DNA of 64,000 bases from Chloroflexota bacterium (lineage in GTDB: Bacteria > Chloroflexota > Anaerolineae > UBA4142): the NCBI GenBank assembly GCA_016208315.1, contig JACQYF010000122.1:21673-85672 (forward strand), written 5' to 3'. The notes below the pieces were generated by a model. That model did no database searches. It saw only the letters and a program-made list of their open reading frames with translations, and was not told where the DNA came from. Positions 17,801-26,924 of this stretch are shown here, piece after piece. Positions within the stretch are counted from its first letter, which is position 1. The number at the start of each line of letters is the position of its first letter. The position numbers and the translations under genes are program-made.

Positions 17801-17834
17801 GAGTTGGAGTTATTCTCGTGTTGAGGAGAGCCGT

Positions 17835-18812
17835 TTGCGCGCGCTAATCACCGGCATCAACGGTTTTGCGGGCAGCCACCTCGCCGATTTCCTGTTGACG
17901 CAGCCCGGCACGCAAGTTTTCGGAGGGGTGTACGGCTTGTGCGATAACATCGTCCATCTCGACGGCCGCGCCACGTTTATCGAAGGCGACTTGCGCGAAC
18001 TGGATTTTGCCGAGGAGTTAGTCAAAGAGACCCAGCCGGATTATATCTATCATTTGGCCGGGCAGGCCTTTCCTCCCGCATCCTGGCAAGACCCCTGGAC
18101 GACCCTCGAAATTAACCTCCGTTCAGAGGTAAACCTGCTGCACAGCGTCGCCAAGATCAAACTGAAACCCCGCATCCTCGTCGTCGGGTCACTGGAGGAA
18201 TATGGACACGTGGATGCGCGCGCAATGCCGGTTGTCGAAGAGACGCCGTTTCAACCCGATAGTCCTTACGGGGTGAGCAAAGTCGCTCAAGATTTGCTCG
18301 GACTGCAATATTTCCAGAGCCATCATCTCCCCATCGTCCGCGTCCGTCCCGCCAATCACATTGGGCCGCGCCAAAGCGAACAGTTCGTCACGTCGGATTT
18401 CGCCAAGCAGATCGCCGAAATCGAAGCGGGCCAGCGCGAGCCGGTTATGCGCGTGGGCAACCTCAGCGCCGCGCGCGATTTCACCGACGTGCGCGACATG
18501 ATGCGCGCCTACCATCTCGCCCTTGAGCGCGGCAAGCCGGGCGAGGTCTATAACATCGGCAGCGGGCGCGCCGTTTCGATCCAGCGCGTGCTCGATATTT
18601 TGCTGGAGCAGAGCCGCGTCGCGATTCGCGTGGAACAAGACCCCACGCGGCTGCGACCGTCCGATACGCCGGTCTTGTATTGCAGCGCCGAGAAATTTCG
18701 CGCGCAGACCGATTGGCAGCCGACCATCCCGCTGGAGCAATCGCTGCGCGACGTACTCGAATATTGGCGGGAGAAAGTAAGCAAGGAAGCAGGTAAACAG
18801 GTACACAAGTAG
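17835..18812 (+). CDS. GDP-6-deoxy-4-keto-mannose reductase-like SDR (Rmd type)
   Basis: Extended short-chain dehydrogenase of 325 residues. NAD(P) site is ITGINGFAGSHL (5-16); the catalytic set is Ser in VVGSLEEYG and Tyr/Lys in SPYGVSKVAQ. It is paired with gmd, so it probably reduces the Gmd product to GDP-D-rhamnose or a similar deoxyhexose for surface polysaccharide. The start is a TTG at 17835 with GAGGAG six bases upstream; the ATG further up lies in the promoter. The last residues (EAGKQVHK) and the stop codon come from a family B repeat, replacing whatever the original C-terminus was. Confidence 0.85.
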   Translation: MRALITGINGFAGSHLADFLLTQPGTQVFGGVYGLCDNIVHLDGRATFIEGDLRELDFAEELVKETQPDYIYHLAGQAFPPASWQDPWTTLEINLRSEVNLLHSVAKIKLKPRILVVGSLEEYGHVDARAMPVVEETPFQPDSPYGVSKVAQDLLGLQYFQSHHLPIVRVRPANHIGPRQSEQFVTSDFAKQIAEIEAGQREPVMRVGNLSAARDFTDVRDMMRAYHLALERGKPGEVYNIGSGRAVSIQRVLDILLEQSRVAIRVEQDPTRLRPSDTPVLYCSAEKFRAQTDWQPTIPLEQSLRDVLEYWREKVSKEAGKQVHK

Positions 18813-18881
18813 ACATGTCCCTGTTTGCCTGTTTACTTGCGTACCTGTGTACCTGTCTACCTGTCTACCTACGTACATCTA
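18777..18881. repeat. Palindromic array (family B) between rmd and gmd
   Basis: Units of the type AGGTAAACAGGTACACAAGTAGACA face units of the type TACCTGTGTACCTGTCTACC, so the stretch can fold into one long hairpin. It begins inside the upstream coding region and supplies its TAG stop. Related arrays are at 33293-33655, 34090-34167, 48029-48120 and 58838-58915. Confidence 0.8.
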
Positions 18882-18898
18882 TCACTCAAGGAGCATGA

Positions 18899-19873
18899 AT
18901 GACCAAGCGCGTGTTGGTTTCTGGCATAACGGGCCAGGATGGCGGCTATCTCGCCGAGTATCTTTTGGAGCAAGGATATGAAGTGATCGGTATGGTGCGC
19001 CGCACCTCGACGATCAATTTCGAGCGCATTCAACACATCCAGGACAAAATCTGCATCGTGCAAGGCGACTTGCTCGACCAAGTGTCGTTGATTGATATTC
19101 TGCGCGAGCATCGTCCCGACGAGGTCTATAATCTGGCGGCGCAGTCGTTCGTGCCCACGTCGTTCAAACAACCGGTGCTGACCGGCGAATTCACCGCGCT
19201 GGGCGTGACGCGGATGCTCGAGGCGATTCGCATCGTCAATCCCCAAATCCGGTTCTATCAAGCTTCGAGTTCGGAAATGTTCGGCAAAGTGCAGCAAGTA
19301 CCGCAGACCGAAAAGACGCCGTTCTACCCGCGCAGTCCGTATGGCGTGGCAAAACTTTACGGGCATTGGATTACCGTCAATTACCGCGAGTCGTACAATA
19401 TGTTCACGGTTTCGGGCATACTGTTCAACCACGAGAGTCCCCGCCGTGGCTTGGAATTCGTAACTCACAAAGTCACCTATCATGCGGCCAAGATCGCGTT
19501 GGGGCTAGCCGACAAACTGCCGCTGGGTAATCTTGACTCGCAGCGCGATTGGGGCTGGGCGCCCGACTACGTACGCGCGATGCATCTCATGTTGCAGCAA
19601 GACCATCCGGAAGATTACGTCATCGCAACCGGGCGCACCCATTCCGTGCGCCGTTTGTGCGAGGTCGCCTTCGGCTGTGTGGATTTGGATTGGCAGCGCT
19701 ACGTCTACGTGAATCCGAACGATCTGCGCCCCGCCGACGTGGACCTCCTCATCGGCGACGCGAGCAAGGCGCGCAAGGTATTGGGCTGGGAGCCGAGCGT
19801 CACCTTCGAGGAGATGATCGAGCGCATGGTGCAGGCCGACCTCGCGGCGTTGAAAAAGGCGCACCATCTGTAG
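18899..19873 (+). CDS. gmd: GDP-mannose 4,6-dehydratase
   Basis: Extended SDR enzyme of 324 residues that converts GDP-D-mannose to GDP-4-keto-6-deoxy-D-mannose. NADP site is [16 protein letters not shown] (6-21). The catalytic triad is visible as Thr/Ser in SSSEMFG, Glu, and Tyr-Lys in [29 protein letters not shown] and [16 protein letters not shown] are Gmd hallmarks. Slightly shorter than E. coli Gmd, as in other bacteria. It sits 86 bases after the reductase that would use its product. Confidence 0.95.
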   Translation: MTKRVLVSGITGQDGGYLAEYLLEQGYEVIGMVRRTSTINFERIQHIQDKICIVQGDLLDQVSLIDILREHRPDEVYNLAAQSFVPTSFKQPVLTGEFTALGVTRMLEAIRIVNPQIRFYQASSSEMFGKVQQVPQTEKTPFYPRSPYGVAKLYGHWITVNYRESYNMFTVSGILFNHESPRRGLEFVTHKVTYHAAKIALGLADKLPLGNLDSQRDWGWAPDYVRAMHLMLQQDHPEDYVIATGRTHSVRRLCEVAFGCVDLDWQRYVYVNPNDLRPADVDLLIGDASKARKVLGWEPSVTFEEMIERMVQADLAALKKAHHL

Positions 19874-19882
19874 GAGCAGTTC

Positions 19883-20668
19883 GTGAATGCGCGTGTCAGG
19901 AAAATCATTGCCGCGTTGAAACGGTATGACCCAGAGCGTGTCATCCTTTTTGGTTCTACCGCGCGTGGCGATGCGGACCGATATAGCGACATTGACATTG
20001 TCGTCATTAAAGATACGCCGAAACGTTTCCTGGATCGCCTCGGAGATGTTTACGATTTGATTCAGCCGGATTTCGCGCTGGATGCGCTTGTCTACACGCC
20101 GAAAGAGTTCACTGAAATGCGGGCGCGCCGGAACCCGTTTGTCGAACAGGTGCTCCGCGACGGACAAGTGGTCTACGAGCGCGCGCGCGGCAACGTACAC
20201 CAAAGAGTGCTTCCGCCGCAAGGAGGCCCCGGTATGAAAAAAGTAGAAGCAGAACAAGAAGGTCGGCGATGGTTGGAGCAGGCGCAATCGGATCTGGCTG
20301 TCGCGAAATGGAACGAAGAGGGCAAGTTCCATTCTGCGGCCTGCTTCTGGTCTCAGCAAACGGCGGAAAGAGCACTCAAAGCGTTTCTCTATTATTCGGG
20401 CAAACGACGCGTCGTAGGTCATTCGGTTCTGGAACTTGCAAAGGCGTGCGGACGCTTGGACAAAGATTTCAAGCCCCTCGTGAATCGGGTCGCGCCTTTG
20501 GATCGTTATTACATTCCCACCCGCTATCCGAATGGACTTCCCGGCGGAGTTCCGGCGCAGGTATACCAAGCCGACGACGCCCGCGATGCGCTCAATTTGG
20601 CAGAAGAAACAGTGATTATGGTAGCAAACAAGATTCCACCTGCGCCCCCGGCCGAACAAGACGAATGA
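19883..20668 (+). CDS. Fused MNT nucleotidyltransferase-HEPN protein
   Basis: One frame of 261 residues joins two modules that are normally separate toxin-antitoxin genes. Residues 1-110 are a minimal nucleotidyltransferase (GSTARGDADRYSDIDIVV, residues 24-41, with the catalytic GS and DxD). Residues 118-261 are a HEPN domain (QAQSDLAVAKWN, FWSQQTAERALKAFLYY, GHSVLEL). In MntA/HepT-type systems MNT modifies and silences the HEPN RNase. An internal ATG at 20234 has a perfect AAGGAGG seven bases upstream, so the HEPN part may also be made alone. The GlmM start overlaps its stop (ATGA). Confidence 0.82.
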   Translation: MNARVRKIIAALKRYDPERVILFGSTARGDADRYSDIDIVVIKDTPKRFLDRLGDVYDLIQPDFALDALVYTPKEFTEMRARRNPFVEQVLRDGQVVYERARGNVHQRVLPPQGGPGMKKVEAEQEGRRWLEQAQSDLAVAKWNEEGKFHSAACFWSQQTAERALKAFLYYSGKRRVVGHSVLELAKACGRLDKDFKPLVNRVAPLDRYYIPTRYPNGLPGGVPAQVYQADDARDALNLAEETVIMVANKIPPAPPAEQDE

Positions 20669-22023
20669 CCGATCAGACCGCCAAGCTCTTCGGCACCGAC
20701 GGCATCCGCGGGGTTGCGAACGAGTGGCCGCTGACGCCCGAATTCATCACGCGCATCGGGAGCGCGATTGGGCAGGCGCTCAAAGGCAATGGCACGCGAC
20801 CGCTCGCGCTGATTGGGCGCGATACGCGGCTCAGCGGCGAGATGATCGAGAACGCGCTCGCCGCGGGCTTGATGTCGCAAGGGTTTGATACGCTGCACCT
20901 CGGCGTGCTGACGACGCCGGGCATCGCGTTTCTTACGCATACACGCCAAGCGCGCTGCGGCATTTCGATTTCCGCATCGCACAATCCATTCGAAGATAAT
21001 GGCATCAAAGTTTTCGGGCCTGACGGATTCAAGATTCCCGACGAGCGCGAGAACGAAATCGAAAAGCTGGCCCAGTCGGCGAACAATGACAAGTACGCTG
21101 CCGAGTCCCTCGGTCGCCGCCGCGATGAAACCCAACCGCTGGACGCCTATGCGGATTTCCTGCTCGGCGCGGTCAACCGCCAACCGATCTTGCAGGGGCA
21201 GTGCGTCGTCGTGGACTGCAACAACGGCGCAACCTTCGATCTCGCGCCCCGCGTCCTGCGCGAACTGCGCGCGCAAGTGATCGCGCTCAACGACAAGCCC
21301 GACGGCGTCAACATCAATCGCGGCTACGACTCGCTCGAACCCAAGCTGCTGCGCGAGACCGTCTTGCGCGAGCGCGCGAACTGGGGCGTCCAATTCGACG
21401 GCGATGGCGACCGCTCGGTTTTCGTGGACGAGCGCGGCAACTACATAGACGGCGATTTCGTACTGGCGATTTTGGCGCGCGATTGGGCCGCGCGCGGCAA
21501 ACTGCGAACGCGCGCGGTGATTTCGACCGTGATGGCGAATATTGGCTTGGAGCGATCGCTCAAGGAAATCGGCGCAACCTTGGAACGGACCGCGGTCGGC
21601 GACCGTTGGGTGACCGAGCGCATGCGGGAGAGCGGCACGCAAATCGGCGGGGAGCAATCGGGCCACATCGTGCTGTTCGACGGCGGGCACACGACCGGCG
21701 ATGGGCTGTATACCGCGATTCGAATGGCCGAGGTGATGGCGCGGCGCAATACGTCGCTTGCCGCGCTCGCGGCGTGCATGACCAGGTATCCGCAGGTTTT
21801 GATCAACGTACGCGTGCCGCGCAAGCCGCCGTTTGAAGAGTTTCCGCAAATCCAGGCGCAGCTCGAACACGCGCAGTCGGCCCTGAGCGACAGCGCGCGC
21901 ATTTTACTGCGCTATTCGGGCACGGAGAACCTCGCGCGGGTGATGATCGAAGGGCGGGACGCGGACGCCATCACGCGCGAGGCGCAGCAAATTGCAAAGG
22001 TGATTCAAGAGACAATAAAGTAA
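20665..22023 (+). CDS. glmM: Phosphoglucosamine mutase
   Basis: Converts glucosamine-6-phosphate to glucosamine-1-phosphate for UDP-GlcNAc and peptidoglycan synthesis. 452 residues, the usual length. Start motif KLFGTDGIRGVAN; phosphoserine loop SISASHNPFEDNGIK; metal loop DGDGDRSVFVDERG; sugar loop GGEQSGHI; phosphate loop LLRYSGTENLARVM. The ATG at 20665 overlaps the stop of the MNT-HEPN gene, and the longer upstream frame is antisense noise. The stop codon opens a small repeat array. Confidence 0.95.
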   Translation: MTDQTAKLFGTDGIRGVANEWPLTPEFITRIGSAIGQALKGNGTRPLALIGRDTRLSGEMIENALAAGLMSQGFDTLHLGVLTTPGIAFLTHTRQARCGISISASHNPFEDNGIKVFGPDGFKIPDERENEIEKLAQSANNDKYAAESLGRRRDETQPLDAYADFLLGAVNRQPILQGQCVVVDCNNGATFDLAPRVLRELRAQVIALNDKPDGVNINRGYDSLEPKLLRETVLRERANWGVQFDGDGDRSVFVDERGNYIDGDFVLAILARDWAARGKLRTRAVISTVMANIGLERSLKEIGATLERTAVGDRWVTERMRESGTQIGGEQSGHIVLFDGGHTTGDGLYTAIRMAEVMARRNTSLAALAACMTRYPQVLINVRVPRKPPFEEFPQIQAQLEHAQSALSDSARILLRYSGTENLARVMIEGRDADAITREAQQIAKVIQETIK

Positions 22024-22085
22024 AACGTAAAGAGTAAAACGTAAATTTACGCCTTACGTTTTACGTTTCACGTTTTACGCATTAG
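22020..22085. repeat. Palindromic array (family F) after glmM
   Basis: Units AAAACGTAAAGAGTAAAACGTAAA face TTACGTTTTACGTTTCACGTTTTACG, forming a hairpin that starts at the glmM stop codon. A related array lies at 46797-46848. Confidence 0.75.
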
Positions 22086-22095
22086 TGGAGTTCCC

Positions 22096-23523
22096 ATGTC
22101 ATCACAACCCATCAAATTCGGAACCGATGGCTGGCGCGGCGTTATTGCCGACGATTACACGTTTGAAAACCTGCGGCGCTGCTCGGAAGGCATGGCGCGG
22201 TATCTGGTCGAGACCGGGCAAAACAAACGCGGCCTCGTCATCGGCTATGACACTCGTTTCGAATCCGACCTCTTTGCGCGCGCCTCCGCCGAGGTCGTTG
22301 CCGCCCACGGCATCAAGGTTTACCTCGTAGATAAACCCACGCCCACGCCGGTTATCACTTACGCGATCCTCGACAAAAAGACCGAGGGCGCGATCAACAT
22401 CACCGCGAGCCACAATCCGCCAACTTGGCAGGGTTTCAAAGTGCGCGCCGATTACGCGGGGGCCATCGCGCCGGAAGGGCTGAAGCGCATCGAGGCGCGC
22501 ATTCCCGACTCGGGCGACGAGGTCAAACGTCTCGCGTTCGACGATGCGGTCAACCAGGGCCTGATCGAATTGTTCGATCCCGATCCGGCATTCCTCAAGA
22601 AAATCGCCACGCTCGTAAATGTCGAGCCGATCAAACAGGCGGGCCTCACCGTCGCGGTGGATTCGATGTGGGGCGCGGGCGCGGGCTGGTTCGAGAATAT
22701 CCTCGCCGGCGGCAAAACGCGCGTCGTCGAGATTCACAACGTTCGCAACCCTGCGTTCCCGGAGATGGATCATCCCGAGCCGATTCCGCCGAACGTCAAC
22801 GGCTTGATGGAACTCGTCAAGCGCGAGCACGCCGACGTCGGCATCGCCACGGACGGGGACGCGGACCGCGTGGGCGGCTCGACCGAAAAAGGTGTGTTCA
22901 TCCACCAATTGCAGATGTATGCGCTCCTCGCGCTGTATCTGCTACAAGTGCGCGGCTATCGCGGACCGATCGTCAAGACGCTGAACACCACTTCGATGCT
23001 CGAGCTGCTCGGCAAGAAATTCGGCGTGCCCGTGCATGAAACCGGCGTGGGGTTCAAGTATGTCGCGCCCAAGATGTTGGAGACGGACGCGATGATCGGC
23101 GGCGAGGAATCGGGCGGGTACGCGTTCCGCAATCACATTCCCGAACGCGATGGGATCGTCGCCGGGCTTTTCTTGATGGATTTCGTCGTCCAGACTGGCA
23201 AGAAACCGTCCCAACTGCTCGACCATCTCTTCGAACTGGTCGGCCCGCATTACTACGAGCGCATTGACACCGACTTTCCCGAAGCGCGGCGCGCGGAAAT
23301 TCTCCAGCGCTTGCGCGACGCCAAGCCGAGCGAGATCGCCGGTTTCAAAGTGACCGGCATCAACACAATGGACGGCTATAAATATTTGTTGAGCGATGGC
23401 GGCTGGCTGGTAATCCGCTTCTCCGGCACCGAGCCGATCATGCGTTTTTACGTCGAGACGACGCAGGACAACAAGCGGCAGGACGTGCTGGCCGCGGGGC
23501 TGAAGCTGGCGGGGTTAAAATAA
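22096..23523 (+). CDS. Phosphoglucomutase/phosphomannomutase family protein
   Basis: Alpha-D-phosphohexomutase of 475 residues. Motifs: IKFGTDGWRGVIADDY near the N-terminus, phosphoserine loop NITASHNPPTWQGFK, metal loop TDGDADRVGG, sugar loop GGEESGGYAF and phosphate loop VIRFSGTEPIMRFY. It resembles the archaeal/thermophile group acting on glucose or mannose phosphates. Next to glmM and the GDP-mannose genes it could supply mannose-1-phosphate or glucose-1-phosphate; the exact substrate cannot be read from the motifs. Confidence 0.9.
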   Translation: MSSQPIKFGTDGWRGVIADDYTFENLRRCSEGMARYLVETGQNKRGLVIGYDTRFESDLFARASAEVVAAHGIKVYLVDKPTPTPVITYAILDKKTEGAINITASHNPPTWQGFKVRADYAGAIAPEGLKRIEARIPDSGDEVKRLAFDDAVNQGLIELFDPDPAFLKKIATLVNVEPIKQAGLTVAVDSMWGAGAGWFENILAGGKTRVVEIHNVRNPAFPEMDHPEPIPPNVNGLMELVKREHADVGIATDGDADRVGGSTEKGVFIHQLQMYALLALYLLQVRGYRGPIVKTLNTTSMLELLGKKFGVPVHETGVGFKYVAPKMLETDAMIGGEESGGYAFRNHIPERDGIVAGLFLMDFVVQTGKKPSQLLDHLFELVGPHYYERIDTDFPEARRAEILQRLRDAKPSEIAGFKVTGINTMDGYKYLLSDGGWLVIRFSGTEPIMRFYVETTQDNKRQDVLAAGLKLAGLK

Positions 23524-23533
23524 GGAGAATTCA

Positions 23534-23812
23534 ATGGCTACGAGACGCTCGAAACGCTCGCAACCTAAGAAGACACGTAAAGCCACGCCCTACCCAACAC
23601 GCGGCGGCGAGAGTCTAGAAAATCGGACTCTCAAGAAACACGAGGACGAATTTCGTGGCAAGAACGTAATCGTCATCGGCACAGAAATCCACCCGATCAA
23701 AAACGGTAAGCAGGCGGCGCGCTTGCTGGAGGAATTGCGCCGGAAATATCCCAAGCGAACGCCGCTACTGACCTATGTTTGGGGAGACGAAACGTACATC
23801 TTATGCCATTGA
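23534..23812 (+). CDS. Small DUF5678-like protein
   Basis: 92 residues. The first 35 are basic and probably disordered. The rest (FRGKNVIVIGTEIHPIKN, AARLLEELRRKYPKRTPLLTYVW) resembles the short DUF5678 fold, though I recall this family only loosely. AAGGAG precedes the ATG. Its 3' end overlaps the start of the retropepsin-like gene, so the two should be translationally coupled. Function unknown. Confidence 0.65.
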   Translation: MATRRSKRSQPKKTRKATPYPTRGGESLENRTLKKHEDEFRGKNVIVIGTEIHPIKNGKQAARLLEELRRKYPKRTPLLTYVWGDETYILCH

Positions 23813-24234
23813 CCCTTCGTTTCCAAGAGATCCCATCCAAGTTGTTTGGACGTATCTATCGTCCTGTTGCAGATGTGGATTTCAAACACAAGACGAGAGA
23901 TATCTGGATTCCTATCCGACTGATCATTGACACCGGCGCCGATTACTCAGTTCTGCCGCGATCCTACGCGCTTCCGTTGGGAATTGACCTAGAACGCGAC
24001 TGCCAAGAGCATTGGACAATCGGGATCGGAGGAAGCGAAAGAATTTTTCTTTATCAGGGTCAGCAAGTACGCCTGGGCAAATATGCGCGCATCGTTCCAG
24101 TGGGATTTCTCGATCGGGAAATCGGCCCTGCGTTGTTCGGACGGCATGAGTTCCTTGAAACGTTCAAAGCCATTTTTGCAGATCATACTGTTAGATTCGT
24201 AAACCCGCGTCCCAGGAAGGCCCGTGCTCGTTGA
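23803..24234 (+). CDS. Retropepsin-like aspartic protease domain protein
   Basis: 143 residues. The motif LIIDTGADYSVLP carries the D-T-G-A active-site signature of retropepsin-like proteases, and VGFLDREIGPALFGRHEFLETFKAIF resembles the second half of that fold. No membrane segment or signal is seen, so it is probably cytosolic. It overlaps the preceding small gene by ten bases. Pairs of a small DUF5678-like protein and a retropepsin-like protein recur in bacterial genomes, sometimes considered toxin-antitoxin-like. No function is established here. Confidence 0.72.
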   Translation: MPLTLRFQEIPSKLFGRIYRPVADVDFKHKTRDIWIPIRLIIDTGADYSVLPRSYALPLGIDLERDCQEHWTIGIGGSERIFLYQGQQVRLGKYARIVPVGFLDREIGPALFGRHEFLETFKAIFADHTVRFVNPRPRKARAR

Positions 24235-24994
24235 CGCCCATTGCCATTTGGATGACGAACAGTTCGGCGACGACCTCGACGCGGTCGTGGCGCGCGCCGT
24301 GGACGCGGGCGTCGTCGCGATCGTCACTGCGGGCGGGGATGTCGCGTCGAGCCAGGTGGCTGTAGCGCTTGCCGAAAAGTACGAGCAGGTCTACGCCGCA
24401 GTTGGGATTCATCCGCATCACGCTGCTTCGTTCGGCGAGACCGCGCTGAAAGAGATTCGTGCGCTTGCCCAACATCGCAAGGTCGTCGCCATCGGCGAAA
24501 TCGGGCTGGACTTTCATTACGCCGACGGCGCGCCGCGCGAGGTTCAAGAGCGAAACTTGATCGCCCATCTCGATCTGGCCGAAGAGCTAGGCAAGCCGGT
24601 TGTCATTCACGACCGCGACGCGCATCGCGCGGTGATGGATATTCTTCGACAGAGAAACGGCAAGCCGCGCGGGATGCTCCACTGCTTTTCGGGGGATTTG
24701 GAGATGGCGCGGCAGGCGATTGATCTCGGGTACTTGATCTCTTTCGCCGGGAACGTGACGTTCTCGAACGCGCGGCAGTTGCAGGCGATCGCGCGCGCGA
24801 TTACGCTGGATCGCATCTTGATCGAAACGGACGCGCCCTATCTCTCGCCAAAGCGCGGGCGGCGCAACGAGCCGGCAAACGTCGCGGAGGTCGCGGCGAA
24901 AATCGCCGAGTTGATGGGTGTCGAAGAATCCGTGGTTGCAACGACCACGGCGCAGAATAGCAAGCGACTGTTTGGCTTTCGAACAATGGAGTGA
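24224..24994 (+). CDS. tatD: TatD family metal-dependent hydrolase
   Basis: 256-residue TIM-barrel metal-dependent nuclease/hydrolase. Metal ligands are visible in VDAHCHLDD, GIHPHHA, GEIGLDFHY, VIHDRDAH, MLHCFSGD and IETDAPYLSP. The start is a GTG at 24224 with AGGAAGG upstream, overlapping the retropepsin-like gene by 11 bases. TatD proteins act in DNA repair or RNA/D-aminoacyl-tRNA quality control; which applies here is unknown. Confidence 0.92.
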   Translation: MLVDAHCHLDDEQFGDDLDAVVARAVDAGVVAIVTAGGDVASSQVAVALAEKYEQVYAAVGIHPHHAASFGETALKEIRALAQHRKVVAIGEIGLDFHYADGAPREVQERNLIAHLDLAEELGKPVVIHDRDAHRAVMDILRQRNGKPRGMLHCFSGDLEMARQAIDLGYLISFAGNVTFSNARQLQAIARAITLDRILIETDAPYLSPKRGRRNEPANVAEVAAKIAELMGVEESVVATTTAQNSKRLFGFRTME

Positions 24995-25003
24995 GAGGCA
25001 TTC

Positions 25004-25972
25004 TTGGATATTAATTCGATTCTGGCCCCGATTCAAAGCGAGCTGCAGACGGTCGAAGTGCGGCTGCGGGAGGCGATTCACGTCGAGTTTGAGCCGCTGG
25101 CGAATGTGTTCGAGACGTTGATCGGCAGCGGCGGCAAACGCATCCGTCCCGCGCTGTCCGTGCTCTCGACCAAATTCCATCCCACCGATCCCGACAAAGC
25201 GCTGACTCTGGCCATCTCGACGGAACTTGTCCACGCGGCCACACTGATCCACGACGATCTGATTGACAAGTCGCCGCTGCGCCGCGGCAGCCCGACCGTC
25301 AACTCGCGCTGGAGCGGCACCGCCACCGTACTCGCGGGCGATTTCCTGTTGGCGCGCGCCGCGGACATTGCCGCGAGTCTGGATAACTTTCGCGTGATGC
25401 GGTTATTTGCGCGGACGCTTATGGCGATCTGTGACGGCGAGATTCGCCAGGATTTCGGCGGCGCGCATTGGCCCCCGAACCGCGAAGCATACTATCGCCA
25501 CATTGACAGCAAGACGGCCTCGCTCTTTGTCGCGTGTACGGAATCCGGGGCGATCTTGAGCAGCGCGTCCGAAGATGAAATCACGGCTTTGAGAGATTTC
25601 GGCCACAACTTGGGAAGGGCCTTTCAAATCGCCGACGATATTCTGGATTTTACGGCGGATCAAAGAGCGTTGGGTAAGCCGGTCGGGAGCGACCTGCGCC
25701 AAGGGACGCTGACGCTCCCGGTCTTTTATTTCGTCGAGCAAGACCCGCGCGGCGCACAGGTCGAGGAAACGCTGCAACTCGATGCGCACGACGGTCCCGA
25801 AATGGATCGTCTTATCGAGGCCATTCGCCAATCGCCCGCGATTGCGGCCTCGAAAGCCGAAGCGCGCCGCCACGTCCAAGCGGCTCAAGAGAGTTTGACC
25901 ATCTTGCCAAACAACTCGTATCGCCAGGCCCTGCATAACCTGGCAAACTATGTCGTAGACCGAACGACCTAA
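25004..25972 (+). CDS. Polyprenyl diphosphate synthase
   Basis: Trans-isoprenyl diphosphate synthase of 322 residues that extends isoprenoid chains for quinones or lipid carriers. The first aspartate-rich motif is seen as HDDLIDKSPLRRG and the second as ADDILDFT. GSGGKRIRPAL is the allylic substrate site. The start is a TTG at 25004 with GAGAGG upstream, nine bases after tatD. Product length cannot be told by eye. It is followed at once by polysaccharide glycosyltransferases. Confidence 0.92.
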   Translation: MDINSILAPIQSELQTVEVRLREAIHVEFEPLANVFETLIGSGGKRIRPALSVLSTKFHPTDPDKALTLAISTELVHAATLIHDDLIDKSPLRRGSPTVNSRWSGTATVLAGDFLLARAADIAASLDNFRVMRLFARTLMAICDGEIRQDFGGAHWPPNREAYYRHIDSKTASLFVACTESGAILSSASEDEITALRDFGHNLGRAFQIADDILDFTADQRALGKPVGSDLRQGTLTLPVFYFVEQDPRGAQVEETLQLDAHDGPEMDRLIEAIRQSPAIAASKAEARRHVQAAQESLTILPNNSYRQALHNLANYVVDRTT

Positions 25973-25977
25973 GCGCG

Positions 25978-26922
25978 ATGGACCTATCCATCCTGATCGT
26001 CAGTTGGAACGTGTGCGAGCTGCTGCGGCAATGCCTGTGCTCAGTCGCCAGTAGTCAGTATTCAGTAGCCAGACAAGAACATAATCTGACCACTGAAGTG
26101 ATCGTGGTGGACAATTGCTCCGCGGACGGAACCGTCGAGATGCTGCGCGCCGAGTTCCCTGAGGTTCGACTGATCGCCAACCCGCAGAACGTCGGCTTTA
26201 CGCGTGCGAACAATCAAGCCCTTGCGGTCGCGCAGGGGCGTTATCTTTTCTTGCTCAACCCTGATACGGAGGTCCGTCCCCGCGCGCTCCATACGCTCAT
26301 CGCCTACATGGACGCGCACCCGCGCGTGGGCATGATCGGCCCGCAACTGCTCTATGGCGACGGCTCAGTTCAATCTTCGCGGCGGCGCTTTCCGACGCTG
26401 GCCACCGCCTTCCTCGAATCCACCAAGCTCCAGCAATGGTTCCCACAGAACCGCGTCCTCACGCGTTACTATATGCGCGATACGCGCGACGATGCGACGC
26501 AAGAGGTAGACTGGGTCAACGGCTCGGCCATGTTCACGCGACGCGAGGTTTATGACCAGATTGGGGGATTTGACGAACGGTTCTTCATGTACTCGGAAGA
26601 ACTCGATTGGTGCTATCGCATCCAGCGCGCGGGATGGCAGATCGTCTATCTGCCGACCGCGCAGATCACGCACTACGAGGGCAAGTCGTCGGAGCAAGCG
26701 GCGGCCCAGCGCGATATCTACTTCCATTCCAGCAAGATTCGGTATTTTCGAAAATACCATGGGGCGTTCGTCGCGGAAATCTTGCGCGCGTTTCTGCTGC
26801 TGATGTTCGCGTTCCAGATCGCGGAAGAGGGCGGCAAGTGGCTGTTGGGCCACAAACGCGAAATGCGCGCCGCGCGGGTCAGGGCATATTGGCAGGTGCT
26901 GGCAAGTGGGTTAAAAAAGTGA
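25978..26922 (+). CDS. GT2-family glycosyltransferase (rhamnosyltransferase-like)
   Basis: Inverting GT-A glycosyltransferase of 314 residues. Start LSILIVSWNVCELLRQCL; nucleotide-sugar motif VIVVDNCSADGT; NVGFTRANNQAL; DxD-type FLLNPDTEVRP; acceptor/catalytic region GGFDERFFMYSEELDWCYR. The order matches WbbL/RfbF-like rhamnosyltransferases, fitting the upstream deoxyhexose genes. Residues about 22-35 (SVASSQYSVARQ) are an insertion before the VIVVDN strand. The DNA there is a gcc-agtagtcagta repeat, so a repeat array seems to have entered the gene in frame. The C-terminus is amphipathic or membrane-associated. Confidence 0.88.
   Translation: MDLSILIVSWNVCELLRQCLCSVASSQYSVARQEHNLTTEVIVVDNCSADGTVEMLRAEFPEVRLIANPQNVGFTRANNQALAVAQGRYLFLLNPDTEVRPRALHTLIAYMDAHPRVGMIGPQLLYGDGSVQSSRRRFPTLATAFLESTKLQQWFPQNRVLTRYYMRDTRDDATQEVDWVNGSAMFTRREVYDQIGGFDERFFMYSEELDWCYRIQRAGWQIVYLPTAQITHYEGKSSEQAAAQRDIYFHSSKIRYFRKYHGAFVAEILRAFLLLMFAFQIAEEGGKWLLGHKREMRAARVRAYWQVLASGLKK
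26041..26074. repeat. Short intragenic repeat array in the GT2 gene
   Basis: CAGTCGCCAGTAGTCAGTA followed by TTCAGTAGCCAGAC. It is low-complexity, read in frame, and resembles the intergenic family D units. Confidence 0.5.
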
Positions 26923-26924
26923 CC

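Noticed and set aside
17799-17834. ATG at 17799 as the start of the reductase gene
   Set aside because: It overlaps the TATAAT box; the TTG at 17835 with GAGGAG upstream begins the Rossmann motif.
20269-20664. Upstream extension of glmM
   Set aside because: It overlaps the HEPN coding region in another frame; the ATGA overlap start at 20665 precedes the KLFGTDGIRG motif directly.
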